From: Bacillus sp. J37
GTDB taxonomy: Bacteria; Bacillota; Bacilli; Bacillales; Bacillaceae
Direction: 5' to 3'
Assembly: GCF_000518865.1 (NCBI RefSeq)
Contig: NZ_JAEK01000004.1
Location: forward strand, 229,314 to 293,313
DNA: 64,000 nt
In this document: positions 17,329 through 25,922 of the stretch, in pieces
Numbering within the stretch: the first letter of the stretch is position 1
Layout: every line of letters begins with the position of its first letter
The notes under the pieces: generated by a model
Seen by the model: the letters and a program-made list of their open reading frames with translations, nothing else
Databases searched by the model: none
What the model was told of the DNA's origin: nothing
Program-made: the position numbers and the translations under genes

Positions 17329-17358
17329 AAAAGCAGGTACATTCTGGTACCTGCTTTT
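17329..17358 (+). terminator. Terminator of the NCS2 permease gene
   Basis: A perfect 12-bp stem (AAAAGCAGGTAC with GTACCTGCTTTT) and a 6-base loop start two bases after the stop codon. Confidence 0.82.
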
Positions 17359-17390
17359 ACTGTATAGTCGCTTCAATAGATGTGAGCCAT

Positions 17391-18041
17391 TCACTTAGCT
17401 AACGCTTCTCTTAATACAGTGGTTAAATACTCAGCATTCGTTATTTTTTTATTACATTCATTACTATCCGCACAAATCAGATTGCCGATGGACTTATAAT
17501 AATCGGGATTTTTAGATTTTTTTGCTTTTGTTTTGGTAGAAAAATAGGTTACCTCACCTATAGATTGACAAATCGAACAATAATTAGCTTTACTTGTCGG
17601 AGTAACTTTACATTCAATACCAACCATTTTCCCATCCAGCTCATAAACAATAAATTTTTTATTTAATCCAAGATCGGTCCAGCTCAAATAAGTCAGTTTG
17701 CTATGGTCGATTGTTGATAAATCCGGCAACTTTAATTTCTTATTCTTGGGAAACATCTTTTTCAATTGCTGTTCTGTGATTTCCGGAAAAGGTAGCACAA
17801 AGGACGATAGATGTTGGATATACTGCTCATACTCAACGTCAGTTCTTAAGGTGGATATATCCAGCATTTCAAGTTGTTCTTCTGTAGCATGTGGCATATT
17901 GTCTATAATTTTAGCATTAGCTAAGTCAATTTCAGCTAGCAAAACACTTTTGGGTACATTTCTTTTGGAAATATCCTTTATCAATGCAATCTGTTTTTTA
18001 ATAAAGTTCAATTGCTCATTTTTCATAAATTTTTCGTTCAT
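17391..18041 (-). CDS. FusB/FusC-like elongation factor G-binding protein
   Basis: This protein of about 216 aa has the two-domain layout of the FusB family. A helical N-terminal domain (about residues 1-85) precedes a C-terminal domain with the conserved motif SWTDLGLNKKFIVYE and a four-cysteine zinc site (YCSIC near residue 160, then ICADSNECNKK near residue 195). FusB proteins bind EF-G and free it from ribosomes stalled by fusidic acid. Chromosomal homologues in Bacilli act as EF-G-binding proteins and may give low-level resistance. The ATG follows AGGAGAG by nine bases, and a GTG one codon upstream is also possible. Confidence 0.82.
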   Translation of the reverse strand: MNEKFMKNEQLNFIKKQIALIKDISKRNVPKSVLLAEIDLANAKIIDNMPHATEEQLEMLDISTLRTDVEYEQYIQHLSSFVLPFPEITEQQLKKMFPKNKKLKLPDLSTIDHSKLTYLSWTDLGLNKKFIVYELDGKMVGIECKVTPTSKANYCSICQSIGEVTYFSTKTKAKKSKNPDYYKSIGNLICADSNECNKKITNAEYLTTVLREALAK

Positions 18042-18144
18042 CACGTAACTCTCCTGTTCATTCGCTGACGTCTTTTTATCATTATTTTAAAGAATATTGT
18101 CAGCTTATAAAATGGAGAAAACGACTTAGTACCGTTTTATACCT

Positions 18145-18185
18145 AAAAAGCACTGATGAAGATGAATTCTCACCAGTGCTTTTTT
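18145..18185. terminator. Terminator of the CD3324-type gene
   Basis: AAAAAGCACTG pairs with CAGTGCTTTTT around an 18-base loop. Symmetric A/T runs allow either direction. Confidence 0.7.
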
Positions 18186-18455
18186 CTACCTTTTATGTGA
18201 ATAGACAATTTTCTTGATTGTTTCGGTTGAAAGGTAATATTCATTCGCTAATTGCTCAATACTCTTTCCACCGGCAAAAGAATTTTTTATGGCGGCATTA
18301 CGACGATCAAGCATTTGTCTCCCGCCACTTAAACTACCCCATTTTCGATACTCTGTTTCCTGCTTAGGAATATAAAGGGTTTCCCCTTGGATATATTTTT
18401 GGATCTCCACGATCAGTTTCTCTGGTAAAACTTTGGTAGCATTAATATATTTCAC
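18186..18455 (-). CDS. CD3324-family HTH protein
   Basis: This 89-aa protein matches the pattern of the small CD3324 family: MKYINATKVLPEKLIVEIQ, then GETLYIPK, then RRNAAIKNSFAGGKSIEQLA, then YYLSTETIKKIVY. The C-terminal half is a helix-turn-helix, suggesting a small DNA-binding regulator. It starts at GTG behind AAGGGAG. It appears to be a single gene with a terminator at its 3' end. Target unknown. Confidence 0.8.
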   Translation of the reverse strand: MKYINATKVLPEKLIVEIQKYIQGETLYIPKQETEYRKWGSLSGGRQMLDRRNAAIKNSFAGGKSIEQLANEYYLSTETIKKIVYSHKR

Positions 18456-18545
18456 TTTAGCCCGCTCCCTTATTTTAGTTTTCTTTCAAATAAGGTGCAA
18501 AGCCAAGTTATTAGAAAAGCTTGTTCAGCGATAAAAAGAAATATT

Positions 18546-18629
18546 TCACCCCATGCAAAGTATCGCCTTTCCAATAATAGGCTTTGCATGAGTGGAAGAA
18601 GTTCCGGACAATCTTTCGTGATTCTCCAT
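18546..18629 (-). other. Possible 27-codon leader ORF with internal stem upstream of the CD3324 gene
   Basis: An ATG nine bases after GGGGG opens a frame of 27 codons. An inverted repeat with CATGCAAAG / CTTTGCATG arms (about 18552-18591) covers its 3' half. It lies about 90 bases upstream of the CD3324-type gene on the same strand. It may be a leader peptide or chance. The product has no recognisable domain. Confidence 0.25.
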
Positions 18630-18717
18630 CTAGTAGCACCCCCTTTATAAGCAAATTATACCGGAATTTCATATTGGATATCAAAAGCATCAGAAAATTT
18701 TAATGTAAAGTTAGCCC

Positions 18718-18746
18718 TTGAAAAATCACTTAAAATCTAGTAAACT
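18718..18746 (+). promoter_or_regulatory. Sigma-A promoter of pbuE
   Basis: TTGAAA and TAAACT are separated by 17 bases. The predicted start near 18753 is about 28 bases before the riboswitch aptamer. Confidence 0.65.
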
Positions 18747-18780
18747 CTTCAAAGTATGATCGAAATTAAATAATTGATAC

Positions 18781-18843
18781 CTGTATAACCTCTGGAATAT
18801 GGCTGGAGGGTCTCTACCAGGAACCTTAAAATCCTGATTACAG
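18781..18843 (+). ncRNA. Adenine-type purine riboswitch aptamer
   Basis: P1 pairs CTGTA (18781-18785) with TACAG (18839-18843). The conserved core TATAACCTC, then ATATGG, GGAGGG, CTACCAGG and TAAAATCCTGATT is plain. After P3 the joining strand reads GATTAC, so the specificity base equivalent to position 74 of the B. subtilis RNAs is U (18838). U pairs with adenine, whereas guanine riboswitches have C. The sequence is very close to the B. subtilis pbuE (ydhL) element as I remember it. Confidence 0.95.
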
Positions 18844-18883
18844 AAAATGAAAAATTCGTTTTCTGTAATCAGGATTTTTTTTT
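18830..18883 (+). terminator. Riboswitch expression-platform terminator
   Basis: An 18-bp stem (18830-18847 with 18859-18876) is followed by a run of nine T. The 5' arm shares TCCTGATTACAG with P3/P1 of the aptamer, so adenine binding should block terminator formation and switch the efflux gene on. Confidence 0.93.
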
Positions 18884-18921
18884 ATTTCTGAAAAACAAAT
18901 AGCAGAAGGGATGAAAAAATA

Positions 18922-20121
18922 ATGAACATAAAAGTTTTTATTCTTGCCTTATCAACCATCGCAGTTGGACTGGTTGAATTAATCGTAGGAGGAATACTGC
19001 CTACGATTGCAAATGATTTTAGTATCTCATTAAGTACTGCTGGTCAACTTATATCTGTTTTTGCTCTTATCTATGCGGTTGCCGGACCTGTATTGCTTGT
19101 CTTAACCAGTAAAATGGAGCGAAAAAAATTATATATAGCATCTTTGTTTATTTTCTTTTTTGGGAATATCATGACCTATTTTAGTCCAGATTTTACTTTT
19201 ATGATGATTGCTAGAGTACTGACCGCCATGAGTACAGCACTTATTGTCGTCCTGTCGTTAACTATTGCTGCCAAGATTGTGGCTCCATCACATCGGGCAA
19301 AAGCTTTGGGACTCATCTATATGGGAATTAGTTCATCATTAGTAATGGGTGTGCCGCTTGGAATCCTCATTTCCAATACATTTGGCTGGCGTATCATTTT
19401 CCTTGGGATTGCCCTATTATCCATTGGCTCCATCATCCTAATCGCCATTTTTCTAGAGCGTATTCCCGGAGAAAACGCGGTTCCCCTTTCACAGCAAATT
19501 AAAGCCGTTGCAAGCACGAAAATAGGCAGCGCCCACCTTGCAACAATGTTTATGCTAGCAGGACATTATACAATTTATGCCTATTTCACTCCATTTTTGG
19601 AATCGGAACTTCATCTCAATTCTAGTCTAATCAGTATTTGCTATTTACTATTTGGGATTGCTGCCGTAAGTGGAGGTGCATTTGGGGGAATTCTTTCGGA
19701 TTCAATTGGTGCTCATAAAAGCATCATCGTTGTGATTAGTTCGTTTGCTTTCATTTTATTCTTACTTCCATTTACGACTTTTTCACTGATCCTATTTATT
19801 CCGATCATGATGATCTGGGCAGCATTAAGCTGGAGTTTGGCACCACCTCAACAAAGCTATTTAATTCAAACAGATCCTGCTACATCCGACATTCAGCAAA
19901 GCTTTAATAATTCCGCCTTACAAATAGGTATTGCAGTCGGATCCGCATTTGGCGGTTTTGTATTAAGTGAAACCGGATCAGTCTCCAACACTGCATGGTT
20001 CGGAGGAGTCATCGTCATCATCTCGTTGCTATGTGCCGTATATTCTATAACAAGAAAAACCATTGTACGAGATAATGCGATTTCACTTTCAAAAAGAGAT
20101 CATTCACACACTCAAGCTTAA
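18922..20121 (+). CDS. pbuE: Purine base/nucleoside efflux pump, MFS
   Basis: This 399-aa protein is a 12-helix major facilitator of the drug:H+ antiporter type. The N-terminal [18 protein letters not shown] is typical of the PbuE/AraJ-like group. In B. subtilis PbuE exports adenine, hypoxanthine and purine analogues, and its mRNA carries an adenine ON-riboswitch. Here the same arrangement is present: the gene follows a U74 adenine aptamer and its terminator by about 40 bases. Expression should rise when adenine accumulates. A tandem hairpin array starts 20 bases after the stop codon. Identification rests on the riboswitch plus the MFS fold. Confidence 0.9.
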   Translation: MNIKVFILALSTIAVGLVELIVGGILPTIANDFSISLSTAGQLISVFALIYAVAGPVLLVLTSKMERKKLYIASLFIFFFGNIMTYFSPDFTFMMIARVLTAMSTALIVVLSLTIAAKIVAPSHRAKALGLIYMGISSSLVMGVPLGILISNTFGWRIIFLGIALLSIGSIILIAIFLERIPGENAVPLSQQIKAVASTKIGSAHLATMFMLAGHYTIYAYFTPFLESELHLNSSLISICYLLFGIAAVSGGAFGGILSDSIGAHKSIIVVISSFAFILFLLPFTTFSLILFIPIMMIWAALSWSLAPPQQSYLIQTDPATSDIQQSFNNSALQIGIAVGSAFGGFVLSETGSVSNTAWFGGVIVIISLLCAVYSITRKTIVRDNAISLSKRDHSHTQA

Positions 20122-20141
20122 AGGATAGATTTTGAGATTGG

Positions 20142-20331
20142 AATGTTCTTTCAAGTTGACGGTGAAAGACTTTCGTCATGCCATTCAAGGAGAAAATGTC
20201 TTTCATGGTAGTGATGAAAGACATCTGACGTGACCTTCAAACAAAAATGTCTTTCATTTAAGACATGAAGAACATAACCCGTTTGACTCATAAGCACAAT
20301 GTCTTTCATGTAGTACATGAAAGACATTGTT
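20142..20331. repeat. Tandem array of four ~52-bp hairpin repeats
   Basis: Copies start at 20142, 20195, 20246 and 20298 (spacings 53, 51 and 52). Each begins AATG(T)TCTTTCA. In copies 2 to 4 this is followed within about 8 bases by the complement ATGAAAGACAT or a near match, forming a hairpin, and then a less conserved spacer of about 20 bases. The last copy has a perfect 14-bp stem. No T-run follows the stems. The array begins 20 bases after pbuE stops. Confidence 0.8.
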
Positions 20332-20419
20332 GGCAAGATCTAAATTTCAATTGTCCGTCATTTACCCAATCAATGAAACAAACCGTCCATTTATGAGGTC
20401 TCATATGATTATAGATCAG

Positions 20420-20512
20420 AAAAACTAAGGCTTATCGCCAAGTCCTAATGGAAAAAGTCTTAGTTTTTCTTATACGATCATCCATAAAATTCATATACTT
20501 TCTGATAGTACA
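20420..20512. repeat. Dispersed ~90-bp repeat including cwlJ 3' terminator
   Basis: AAAACTAAG and CTTAGTTTT arms form a hairpin with T-rich ends on both strands, suited to terminate cwlJ on the minus strand. The following segment (CTTATAC, ATCAT, CATAAAATT, ATAC/ATATTTT, ACAAAAAAG) matches the element at 45485-45590 in order and spacing. Confidence 0.6.
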
Positions 20513-20537
20513 AAAAAGCTTACCTGCATGAGTAAGC

Positions 20538-20978
20538 TTAACCACTATAAACTCCATCACAAGTTCCAGCTTTTGGTTCATAGTAACAATGATTTTTAAA
20601 TTGTCCTGCAAAAGGTTGACCATACCATGTAGGAGGGCATGGAGCATATGGATTAAAATACCAAAGGGCGTACTTAGCCGGGTGTTGCCTCCAAAAATCC
20701 AAATTCTGTCTTGCTAATCTTCTTTCCGATTCTCGAGCTCTTTGATAAAACATATTACCTTTTTGAACAGCTTCAAAGGAATAATTTCCTCCTTGAACTT
20801 GATAAATGACTTGAGGGACTGTTCTCAACCCTTCAAAGTCTGAACAATTTGCTACTAAACGATTAACAATGACATTTCCGACATATAACATGCCTTGTTT
20901 TCCTTCACCTTCAGCTTCTGCCCTCATCATTCTAGCCATTAAATCAACGTCTGAACTTCGGTAACTTGCTCTTGCCAT
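20538..20978 (-). CDS. cwlJ: Spore cortex-lytic cell wall hydrolase CwlJ
   Basis: This protein of about 146 aa is a single hydrolase_2 (SleB/CwlJ) catalytic domain without signal peptide or peptidoglycan-binding domain, exactly the CwlJ design. Hallmarks are DVDLMARMMRAEAEGEGKQG (catalytic Glu region, about residues 11-30), GNVIVNRL, YFNPYAPCPPTWYGQPFAGQ and HCYYEP. CwlJ degrades spore cortex during germination and is deposited at the inner coat. The start is the ATG after GGGGTGATTAAA. No gerQ partner gene is adjacent, unlike in B. subtilis. This gene is the best evidence that the organism forms spores. Confidence 0.93.
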   Translation of the reverse strand: MARASYRSSDVDLMARMMRAEAEGEGKQGMLYVGNVIVNRLVANCSDFEGLRTVPQVIYQVQGGNYSFEAVQKGNMFYQRARESERRLARQNLDFWRQHPAKYALWYFNPYAPCPPTWYGQPFAGQFKNHCYYEPKAGTCDGVYSG

Positions 20979-20996
20979 TTTAATCACCCCAAAAAT

Positions 20997-21026
20997 ATAG
21001 TATGAAAAAAAATGGGTGTTGATACC
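20997..21026 (-). promoter_or_regulatory. Possible sigma-E promoter of cwlJ
   Basis: On the minus strand GGTATCA and CATACTAT are separated by 15 bases, close to the mother-cell sigma-E pattern. It lies about 20 bases upstream of the start codon. cwlJ is sigma-E dependent in B. subtilis. Confidence 0.45.
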
Positions 21027-21227
21027 ATAGTTATTAATTATGCAGACTTGTATATCTCAATAACTTATTTTTCATGAAAATTTCTTGGATTTCAATTTCC
21101 ACGGTTTTGATATTGATTTAAAAGGGAAGTCTAACAGAATCTCCAATTCTTATTTTCAGTTATTTCACAATTCCTCCACTTTCTGAATACTATACTTTGC
21201 CCAATTAAAATATACGGAGGAATTAAC

Positions 21228-21428
21228 TTGAGAATTGAGAAAAAAGTTACGTATTATGGTTATGATCTGTTAATTAATTCTGTATTATATAAGCGGTGTA
21301 TACATTGTAATGAATGGTATGAATTTAAACACGAATTGGGTTATTGCCCTGACTGTATTTCTTCCTATGAAGCACAATTGAAAAAATCGAAGGCAATGAA
21401 AATAAATGTTTGTAATCCTTTACAATAG
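21228..21428 (+). CDS. Small four-cysteine (zinc-ribbon-like) protein
   Basis: This 66-aa protein starts at TTG seven bases after GGAGG. It has CIHCNEWYEFKHELGYCPDC at about residues 24-43, two CxxC pairs that would form a compact zinc ribbon. The rest is basic and short. It may bind nucleic acid or protein. No family assigned and no operon partner. Confidence 0.65.
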   Translation: MRIEKKVTYYGYDLLINSVLYKRCIHCNEWYEFKHELGYCPDCISSYEAQLKKSKAMKINVCNPLQ

Positions 21429-21590
21429 GGTGATTAGTAGTATCGATGTTCTGACTTTATGTCCTGACTTTTGTTACTAACCGTTTTGGGCCTTTAAAGA
21501 GTGGAGATATGATCTATCATTCTTATACTTAAAGAGAATCTTTTTAAATGGTTTAACCCTGCAATGAGTCCATACAAATAACTCATAATT

Positions 21591-22286
21591 CTAGTTGTAA
21601 CTCCCTCTTTTCCTATCTATATAGAGTGAGCCATCTTCTTGAACTTCAGCGTAAAAAATGTCCTTTATCGACTTAATTCCATTTTCCGCTAATTTTGTAT
21701 TAAGCCAGTTTTCATCCAAATTGTATTCCTTTAAATTTCCTTTTATAACGTTACCATCAGAAATGACACTCACCGGAAGTGGGATCATTTTATTAGGTAT
21801 CGGCATATTGAAATCCTTTTTAGTTGGAAATTGACTTTCTGCCTGCTTCACTACTGACAACTCACCATTAACTTCAAGTATTGCATATCGAACATCTGAC
21901 ATAGAGAAAATATTTTTTTGTCTTAGCAAAGAATTTAAAGAATCTATATCAAGTTTTGTCTTTCTCATAACATCTTCCATCATTTTTCCGTTCTTTATGA
22001 CAATCTTCGGTTCTCCCTCAAGAACAACCCTGGCTTTTTTGGAATTTAAAACGATAAGGTCTGATAAAAGCGTAATCGATCCCCAAAGGATAATGGCCAA
22101 TACTCCGTTACCAACATTAAGCTGTTTATTTACTGCAAGATTTGCTCCAATTGATCCTATAGCAATAGCAGATACAAAATTAAAAAAGGTCATTTGACTT
22201 ATTTCTTTCCGGCCCATAATCCTTACCATTATGAACATGATTAGAAACGTTAGTAATACTCTAATGATTAATTCAATTCCTGGCAT
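21591..22286 (-). CDS. DUF421/YetF-family membrane protein
   Basis: This 231-aa protein has three N-terminal membrane helices, with the family motif VRIMGRKEISQMTFFNFVSAIAIG split over about residues 21-44. A cytoplasmic domain follows containing RVVLEGEPKIVIKNG and LDIDSLNSLLRQKNIFSMSDV. This is the YetF/YdfS/YkjA layout of Bacillus. Some members sit with spore germination or membrane-stress genes, but biochemical function is unclear. It is monocistronic with a GGGG-containing site. Confidence 0.85.
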   Translation of the reverse strand: MPGIELIIRVLLTFLIMFIMVRIMGRKEISQMTFFNFVSAIAIGSIGANLAVNKQLNVGNGVLAIILWGSITLLSDLIVLNSKKARVVLEGEPKIVIKNGKMMEDVMRKTKLDIDSLNSLLRQKNIFSMSDVRYAILEVNGELSVVKQAESQFPTKKDFNMPIPNKMIPLPVSVISDGNVIKGNLKEYNLDENWLNTKLAENGIKSIKDIFYAEVQEDGSLYIDRKRGSYN

Positions 22287-22434
22287 TGTCTATACCCCAC
22301 AATTCATTCTTATTGCATATTGTTACTATTTACAGTTTTATTTTTGTCATACATAGAAAATGAATAGATACGTATAATCAGCACATACTATTTTTTGTCT
22401 AGCAAGACATCAACCTTACTTAGGAGAATTTTTA

Positions 22435-22980
22435 ATGGATTTTAAGAAAACAATAGGGAGTGTTTTTATGGGAATTTTAAGTGGTAATCCTCAAAACGAA
22501 CCATTACACTATGGAGAAGTTTTTGGTGCTTGGTCTTTTCTGTTAGCTTCAAAGGGCATGGTAGCAGGATACCAGACTAAACTGAATCATGCAGGCGATG
22601 AGGATCTTCGCAAACTATTAGTCGAAGCCATAGAACAATGCCAACAAGAAATGAAACAAATTGAAAATCTGCTAAAGGAAAATGGGGTCGGGCTACCTCC
22701 TACACCACCAGAACGCCCCAATGCTCGTTTAGAGGATATACCAGTAGGAGCAAAGTTTATGGATCAAGAAATTGCTGCTACTTTATCTGCTAATATTGCT
22801 GCCGGCTTGGTTTCATGTAGTCAAATGATTGGTCAATCCATTAGAGAAGACATCGCTATGATGTTTGGACAACTACATACACAAAAGGCAACTCTTGGTG
22901 GCAAGGTCCTTCGACTCAACAAAGAAAAAGGATGGCTAGTGCCACCTCCCCTGCATTTAAATAAAGTAGATGATTGTTAA
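22435..22980 (+). CDS. DUF3231-family protein, single-repeat form
   Basis: This 181-aa protein corresponds to one half of the two-repeat DUF3231 protein at 12052-13062. Shared features are a GxxxAxWSFL-type first helix, a conserved acidic helix (QQEMKQIENLLKENGVGLP) and a C-terminal GWLVPPP ending. It is helical and soluble. It has a TAGGAGAA site and its own terminator. Function unknown. Confidence 0.8.
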   Translation: MDFKKTIGSVFMGILSGNPQNEPLHYGEVFGAWSFLLASKGMVAGYQTKLNHAGDEDLRKLLVEAIEQCQQEMKQIENLLKENGVGLPPTPPERPNARLEDIPVGAKFMDQEIAATLSANIAAGLVSCSQMIGQSIREDIAMMFGQLHTQKATLGGKVLRLNKEKGWLVPPPLHLNKVDDC

Positions 22981-22996
22981 AAAGGATATAAATCAA

Positions 22997-23036
22997 AAGG
23001 CCTTAGCTGTTTTTAACTAGCTAAGGCTTTTTGGTT
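22997..23036. terminator. Bidirectional terminator, DUF3231/CoA-disulfide reductase
   Basis: GCCTTAGCT pairs perfectly with AGCTAAGGC. TTTTTGGTTTT follows on plus and CTTTTGATTT on minus. Confidence 0.8.
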
Positions 23037-23086
23037 TTATTTTAAAAGATATAAAACATATAATGTTTGTTATATAATTGTTAACT

Positions 23087-24418
23087 TTATTTCACTCTTC
23101 TAGCCGCTTGTTGGATAGGGTCCCATACACCATTATAAGGCGGAGCATACGCAAGATCTAGATCAAGCAGTTCATCGGTTGTCATCGAATGGAATATCGC
23201 AGTTGCCAGTACGTCTATTCGTTTATCGACCCCATTTTCACCAATAATTTGTCCGCCGAGAACTTTATATGTTTCTTTATGATAGACAAGCTTCACGTTC
23301 ATCTTTTTATCATCAGGATAGTATCCCGCGATATCCCTTGATGTAATGGTTATTGAGCCACATGGAATATGCAGCATGTTTGCCTCTGTTTCAGATATCC
23401 CTGTTCTTCCTAAAGTTAATCCGAAAAATTTAATGATTGATGTGCCTACAACACCTTTAAATGTTTTAGGTATATTTACGATGTTTAACCCTGCTATTTG
23501 ACCTTGCTTATTCGCATGTGTGCCTAATGGGATATGATCATCCTTTTCTTTTACACGATGATATTGTGTTGCGCAATCCCCTGCAGCGTAGATATCTTCA
23601 ATATTTGTCTGCATATAAGCATTTACTTGAATTGCCCCATTTACACTTGTTTGAATGCCCGTACCATCCAAAAATGCAGTATTAGGCTTCACACCGACAG
23701 CAACTAACACTAAGTCCGTTTCATACTTTCCTTTATCGGTTTTTACAAATTTAACATGTTCATTACCGCCGAACGATTCAACAGATTCACCCAGTTTTAA
23801 CTCAATGTTTTGCTTCACTGCTTCTTCATGGATAAGTTCTGCCATTTCTTTATCAAATATTTTGGCTAATTGTTCATTCCGTTCAATGATCGTTACCCTT
23901 TTCCCGAGCTCTGCAAAGCTTTCCGCCATTTCAAGGCCAATGTAGCCTCCGCCAATCACCGTTACATTTTTTATATTCTTCTCAAGATAATTCATGATGG
24001 CCTTTGCATCAGGAATTGTTTTTAAAGTGAAAACCCCTGGAAGTTTACCACCTTCCCAATTTGGAACAACAGAGCTGACACCAGTTGCAATAAGAAGACG
24101 GTCATATGGTAAACCAAATGTCTCACCACTTCTGTGATTGATTCCCTTTACCAATTTATTTTCAATGTCTACCGATTCTACTTCATGAAAAACTCGGGCA
24201 TCAATGCCGTATTTTTCTTTAAACGTAGACTGTGTCCTGGCGATTAACTTATCTGTTGACTCAACCTTTCCGCTAATGACATAAGGCAGACCACATTGCC
24301 CGTACGAATACACACTACCCTTTTCTAAAACAGTAATCTTAATTTCAGAGCTGTTTCGTACAATCTGCATGGCTGCGCTCATGCCTGCAGCATCCCCGCC
24401 AATAATAACTACTTTCAT
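23087..24418 (-). CDS. cdr: CoA-disulfide reductase family FAD/NAD(P) oxidoreductase
   Basis: This protein of about 443 aa has an N-terminal FAD motif ([14 protein letters not shown]), the single redox cysteine in [13 protein letters not shown] near residue 42, a central NAD(P) motif ([15 protein letters not shown]) and YAAGDCA for FAD. The lone active-site Cys is the mark of the CoADR/NADH-oxidase/Npsr group, which reduces CoA disulfide, polysulfide or oxygen. There is no C-terminal rhodanese domain, so the CoADR-Rhd type is excluded. The start is the ATG six bases after GGAGGG. Confidence 0.87.
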   Translation of the reverse strand: MKVVIIGGDAAGMSAAMQIVRNSSEIKITVLEKGSVYSYGQCGLPYVISGKVESTDKLIARTQSTFKEKYGIDARVFHEVESVDIENKLVKGINHRSGETFGLPYDRLLIATGVSSVVPNWEGGKLPGVFTLKTIPDAKAIMNYLEKNIKNVTVIGGGYIGLEMAESFAELGKRVTIIERNEQLAKIFDKEMAELIHEEAVKQNIELKLGESVESFGGNEHVKFVKTDKGKYETDLVLVAVGVKPNTAFLDGTGIQTSVNGAIQVNAYMQTNIEDIYAAGDCATQYHRVKEKDDHIPLGTHANKQGQIAGLNIVNIPKTFKGVVGTSIIKFFGLTLGRTGISETEANMLHIPCGSITITSRDIAGYYPDDKKMNVKLVYHKETYKVLGGQIIGENGVDKRIDVLATAIFHSMTTDELLDLDLAYAPPYNGVWDPIQQAARRVK

Positions 24419-24660
24419 CGTCATCCCTCCTTTCTTTATTTTCCATATATAATGGATTTTTAAACATCATTTACTCTAGTAAATATGTCTCCCTTCTAAG
24501 AATTTGGGTACACATAAAATTTTCATTTACACCTTATAACATATGTATTTCCTCCTGTTTCTTAATTGTAAATGGTTTTTTTACAATATAGATAAACTCC
24601 CTTTACACTACGGTGATAAGTTGTTTTCGTATCATAATCATATAAATTAGGAGGTTTTGC

Positions 24661-24981
24661 ATGAGAAGTATAGAGAAGTTTCGTTATCTTATTGTCATTG
24701 CTTTGGTTTTATTTACATCGCTTTTTTCATTTGATACTTTAAGAGCAGCTAGTACTTTAACTGTTTCACAAGCGATTCAGACACAGAATAATTCTGCACA
24801 AACCGTTGAAGGGTATGTGGTAGGAAAACCAATTTCTTCATCAACAGTGGTAAAAAGTAGTTTTCCTGATGATTACGCTTTAGCTATAGCAGAGCGTAGC
24901 AGTGAAACAGATTCTTCAAAAATGCTATATGTTCAGATTCCTTCTCAATTTCGTTCACAATTCGGATTAAAAACAAACTAA
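24661..24981 (+). pseudogene. Secreted endonuclease, 5' part (signal peptide and OB-like domain) before frameshift
   Basis: This 106-codon frame has a clear signal peptide (hydrophobic at about residues 9-25, cleavage likely after LRAAS) followed by the start of an OB-like domain (VSQAIQTQNNSAQTVEGYVVG, then MLYVQIPSQFRSQFGLKTN). This matches the N-terminal domain of YhcR/Bsn-like extracellular nucleases. It stops at TAA just where the domain continues in another frame (LMGAKLKVTGQL). The frame break at about 24978 looks like a small deletion. An IR (ATTGTAA and TTACAAT, 24565-24587) lies upstream. If no recoding occurs the secreted enzyme is lost. Confidence 0.75.
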
Positions 24982-25790
24982 TGGGAGCGAAACTGAAAGT
25001 GACAGGCCAATTAACAGCCTATTACTCACATCCAGGGTTGAAAAACACATCGCAAATGGCAATCGTGGGTACAGATGATACTTCTGAAGATGCACCTGAG
25101 GGCTCATCAGGTGACTATTATGAAAATGCTCTAGGTAAATCAGGTTCCAGTTTAAAAACAGCTTTACATAACATCATTGATGATCATACTGAAATTTCCT
25201 ATTCAAATGTCTGGGAAGCACTAAGAAACACAGATGAAGATCCTGCTAATCAGAATAATGTTATTCTTCTATATACCGGCCGCTCTCAAAGCAAAACATC
25301 TAATGGGTCATCCATTGACTCATGGAACCGTGAACATGTTTGGGCAAAATCACATGGTGACTTTGGAACGTCTATGGGGGAAGGAACAGACCTTCACCAT
25401 TTGCGACCTACAGATGTCTCAGTAAATAGTTCAAGAGGCAATAAAGATTTTGATAATGGCGGCACTGCACAAAAAGAAGCGCCTGATACGTATGCTGATA
25501 GTGATTCTTGGGAACCACGTGATGAAGTAAAAGGCGATGTCGCCAGGATGATTTTCTATATGGCTGTGCGCTATGAAGGAGACAATGGGGAGTTAGATCT
25601 GGAGGTAACTGAGAAAGTAAATAATGGCTCTGCTCCATTACATGGAAAGCTATCAACATTGTTACAATGGCATCAGCAAGATCCTGTTGATGATTTTGAA
25701 CGCAATCGCAATGATGTTATTTATCAGGACTATCAGCATAATCGCAATCCATTTATTGACCATCCAGAATGGGTTGAGGCGATTTGGTAA
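24981..25790 (+). pseudogene. Secreted endonuclease I family, 3' part (catalytic domain)
   Basis: This 269-codon frame begins at an ATG overlapping the previous stop (TAATG). It holds the rest of the OB-like domain (LKVTGQLTAYYSHPGL) and a full endonuclease I domain with the His-Asn motif SWNREHVWAKSHG, then GTDLHHLRPTD and SSRGNKDFDNGG. These keep the beta-beta-alpha-metal active site of Bsn/EndA-like nucleases. It has no signal peptide of its own and a poor ribosome binding site, so it could be made only by reinitiation and would then stay in the cytoplasm. I therefore regard the two parts as one broken gene, or as a sequencing indel in an intact one. Confidence 0.78.
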
Positions 25791-25815
25791 TAAACTTCTT
25801 AAATAGTTTTGAAAT

Positions 25816-25840
25816 AAAGGCCACAACTGTGGCCTTTTAT
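25816..25840. terminator. Bidirectional terminator, nuclease/manA
   Basis: AAAGGCCACA pairs with TGTGGCCTTT around a tight loop. T-rich tails are present on both strands. Confidence 0.78.
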
Positions 25841-25922
25841 CTTTTCTACAGAAAAACAAGTGAAGAAATACGAAATGTTTTCCCCATTTGTCTTTAATTG
25901 AATCTCTTCCTAATGATGAATA

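Noticed and set aside
20142..20331. Possible CRISPR array
   Set aside because: Units are imperfect hairpins with no constant-length unique spacers, and no cas genes are present.
20151..20336. 61-codon minus-strand frame with internal repeats
   Set aside because: It simply reads through the tandem hairpin array. The apparent peptide repeats follow from the DNA repeat, and there is no ribosome binding site.
25408..25859. Frames opposite and overlapping the nuclease domain
   Set aside because: They are low-complexity, His/Leu-rich shadows of the endonuclease I coding frame.
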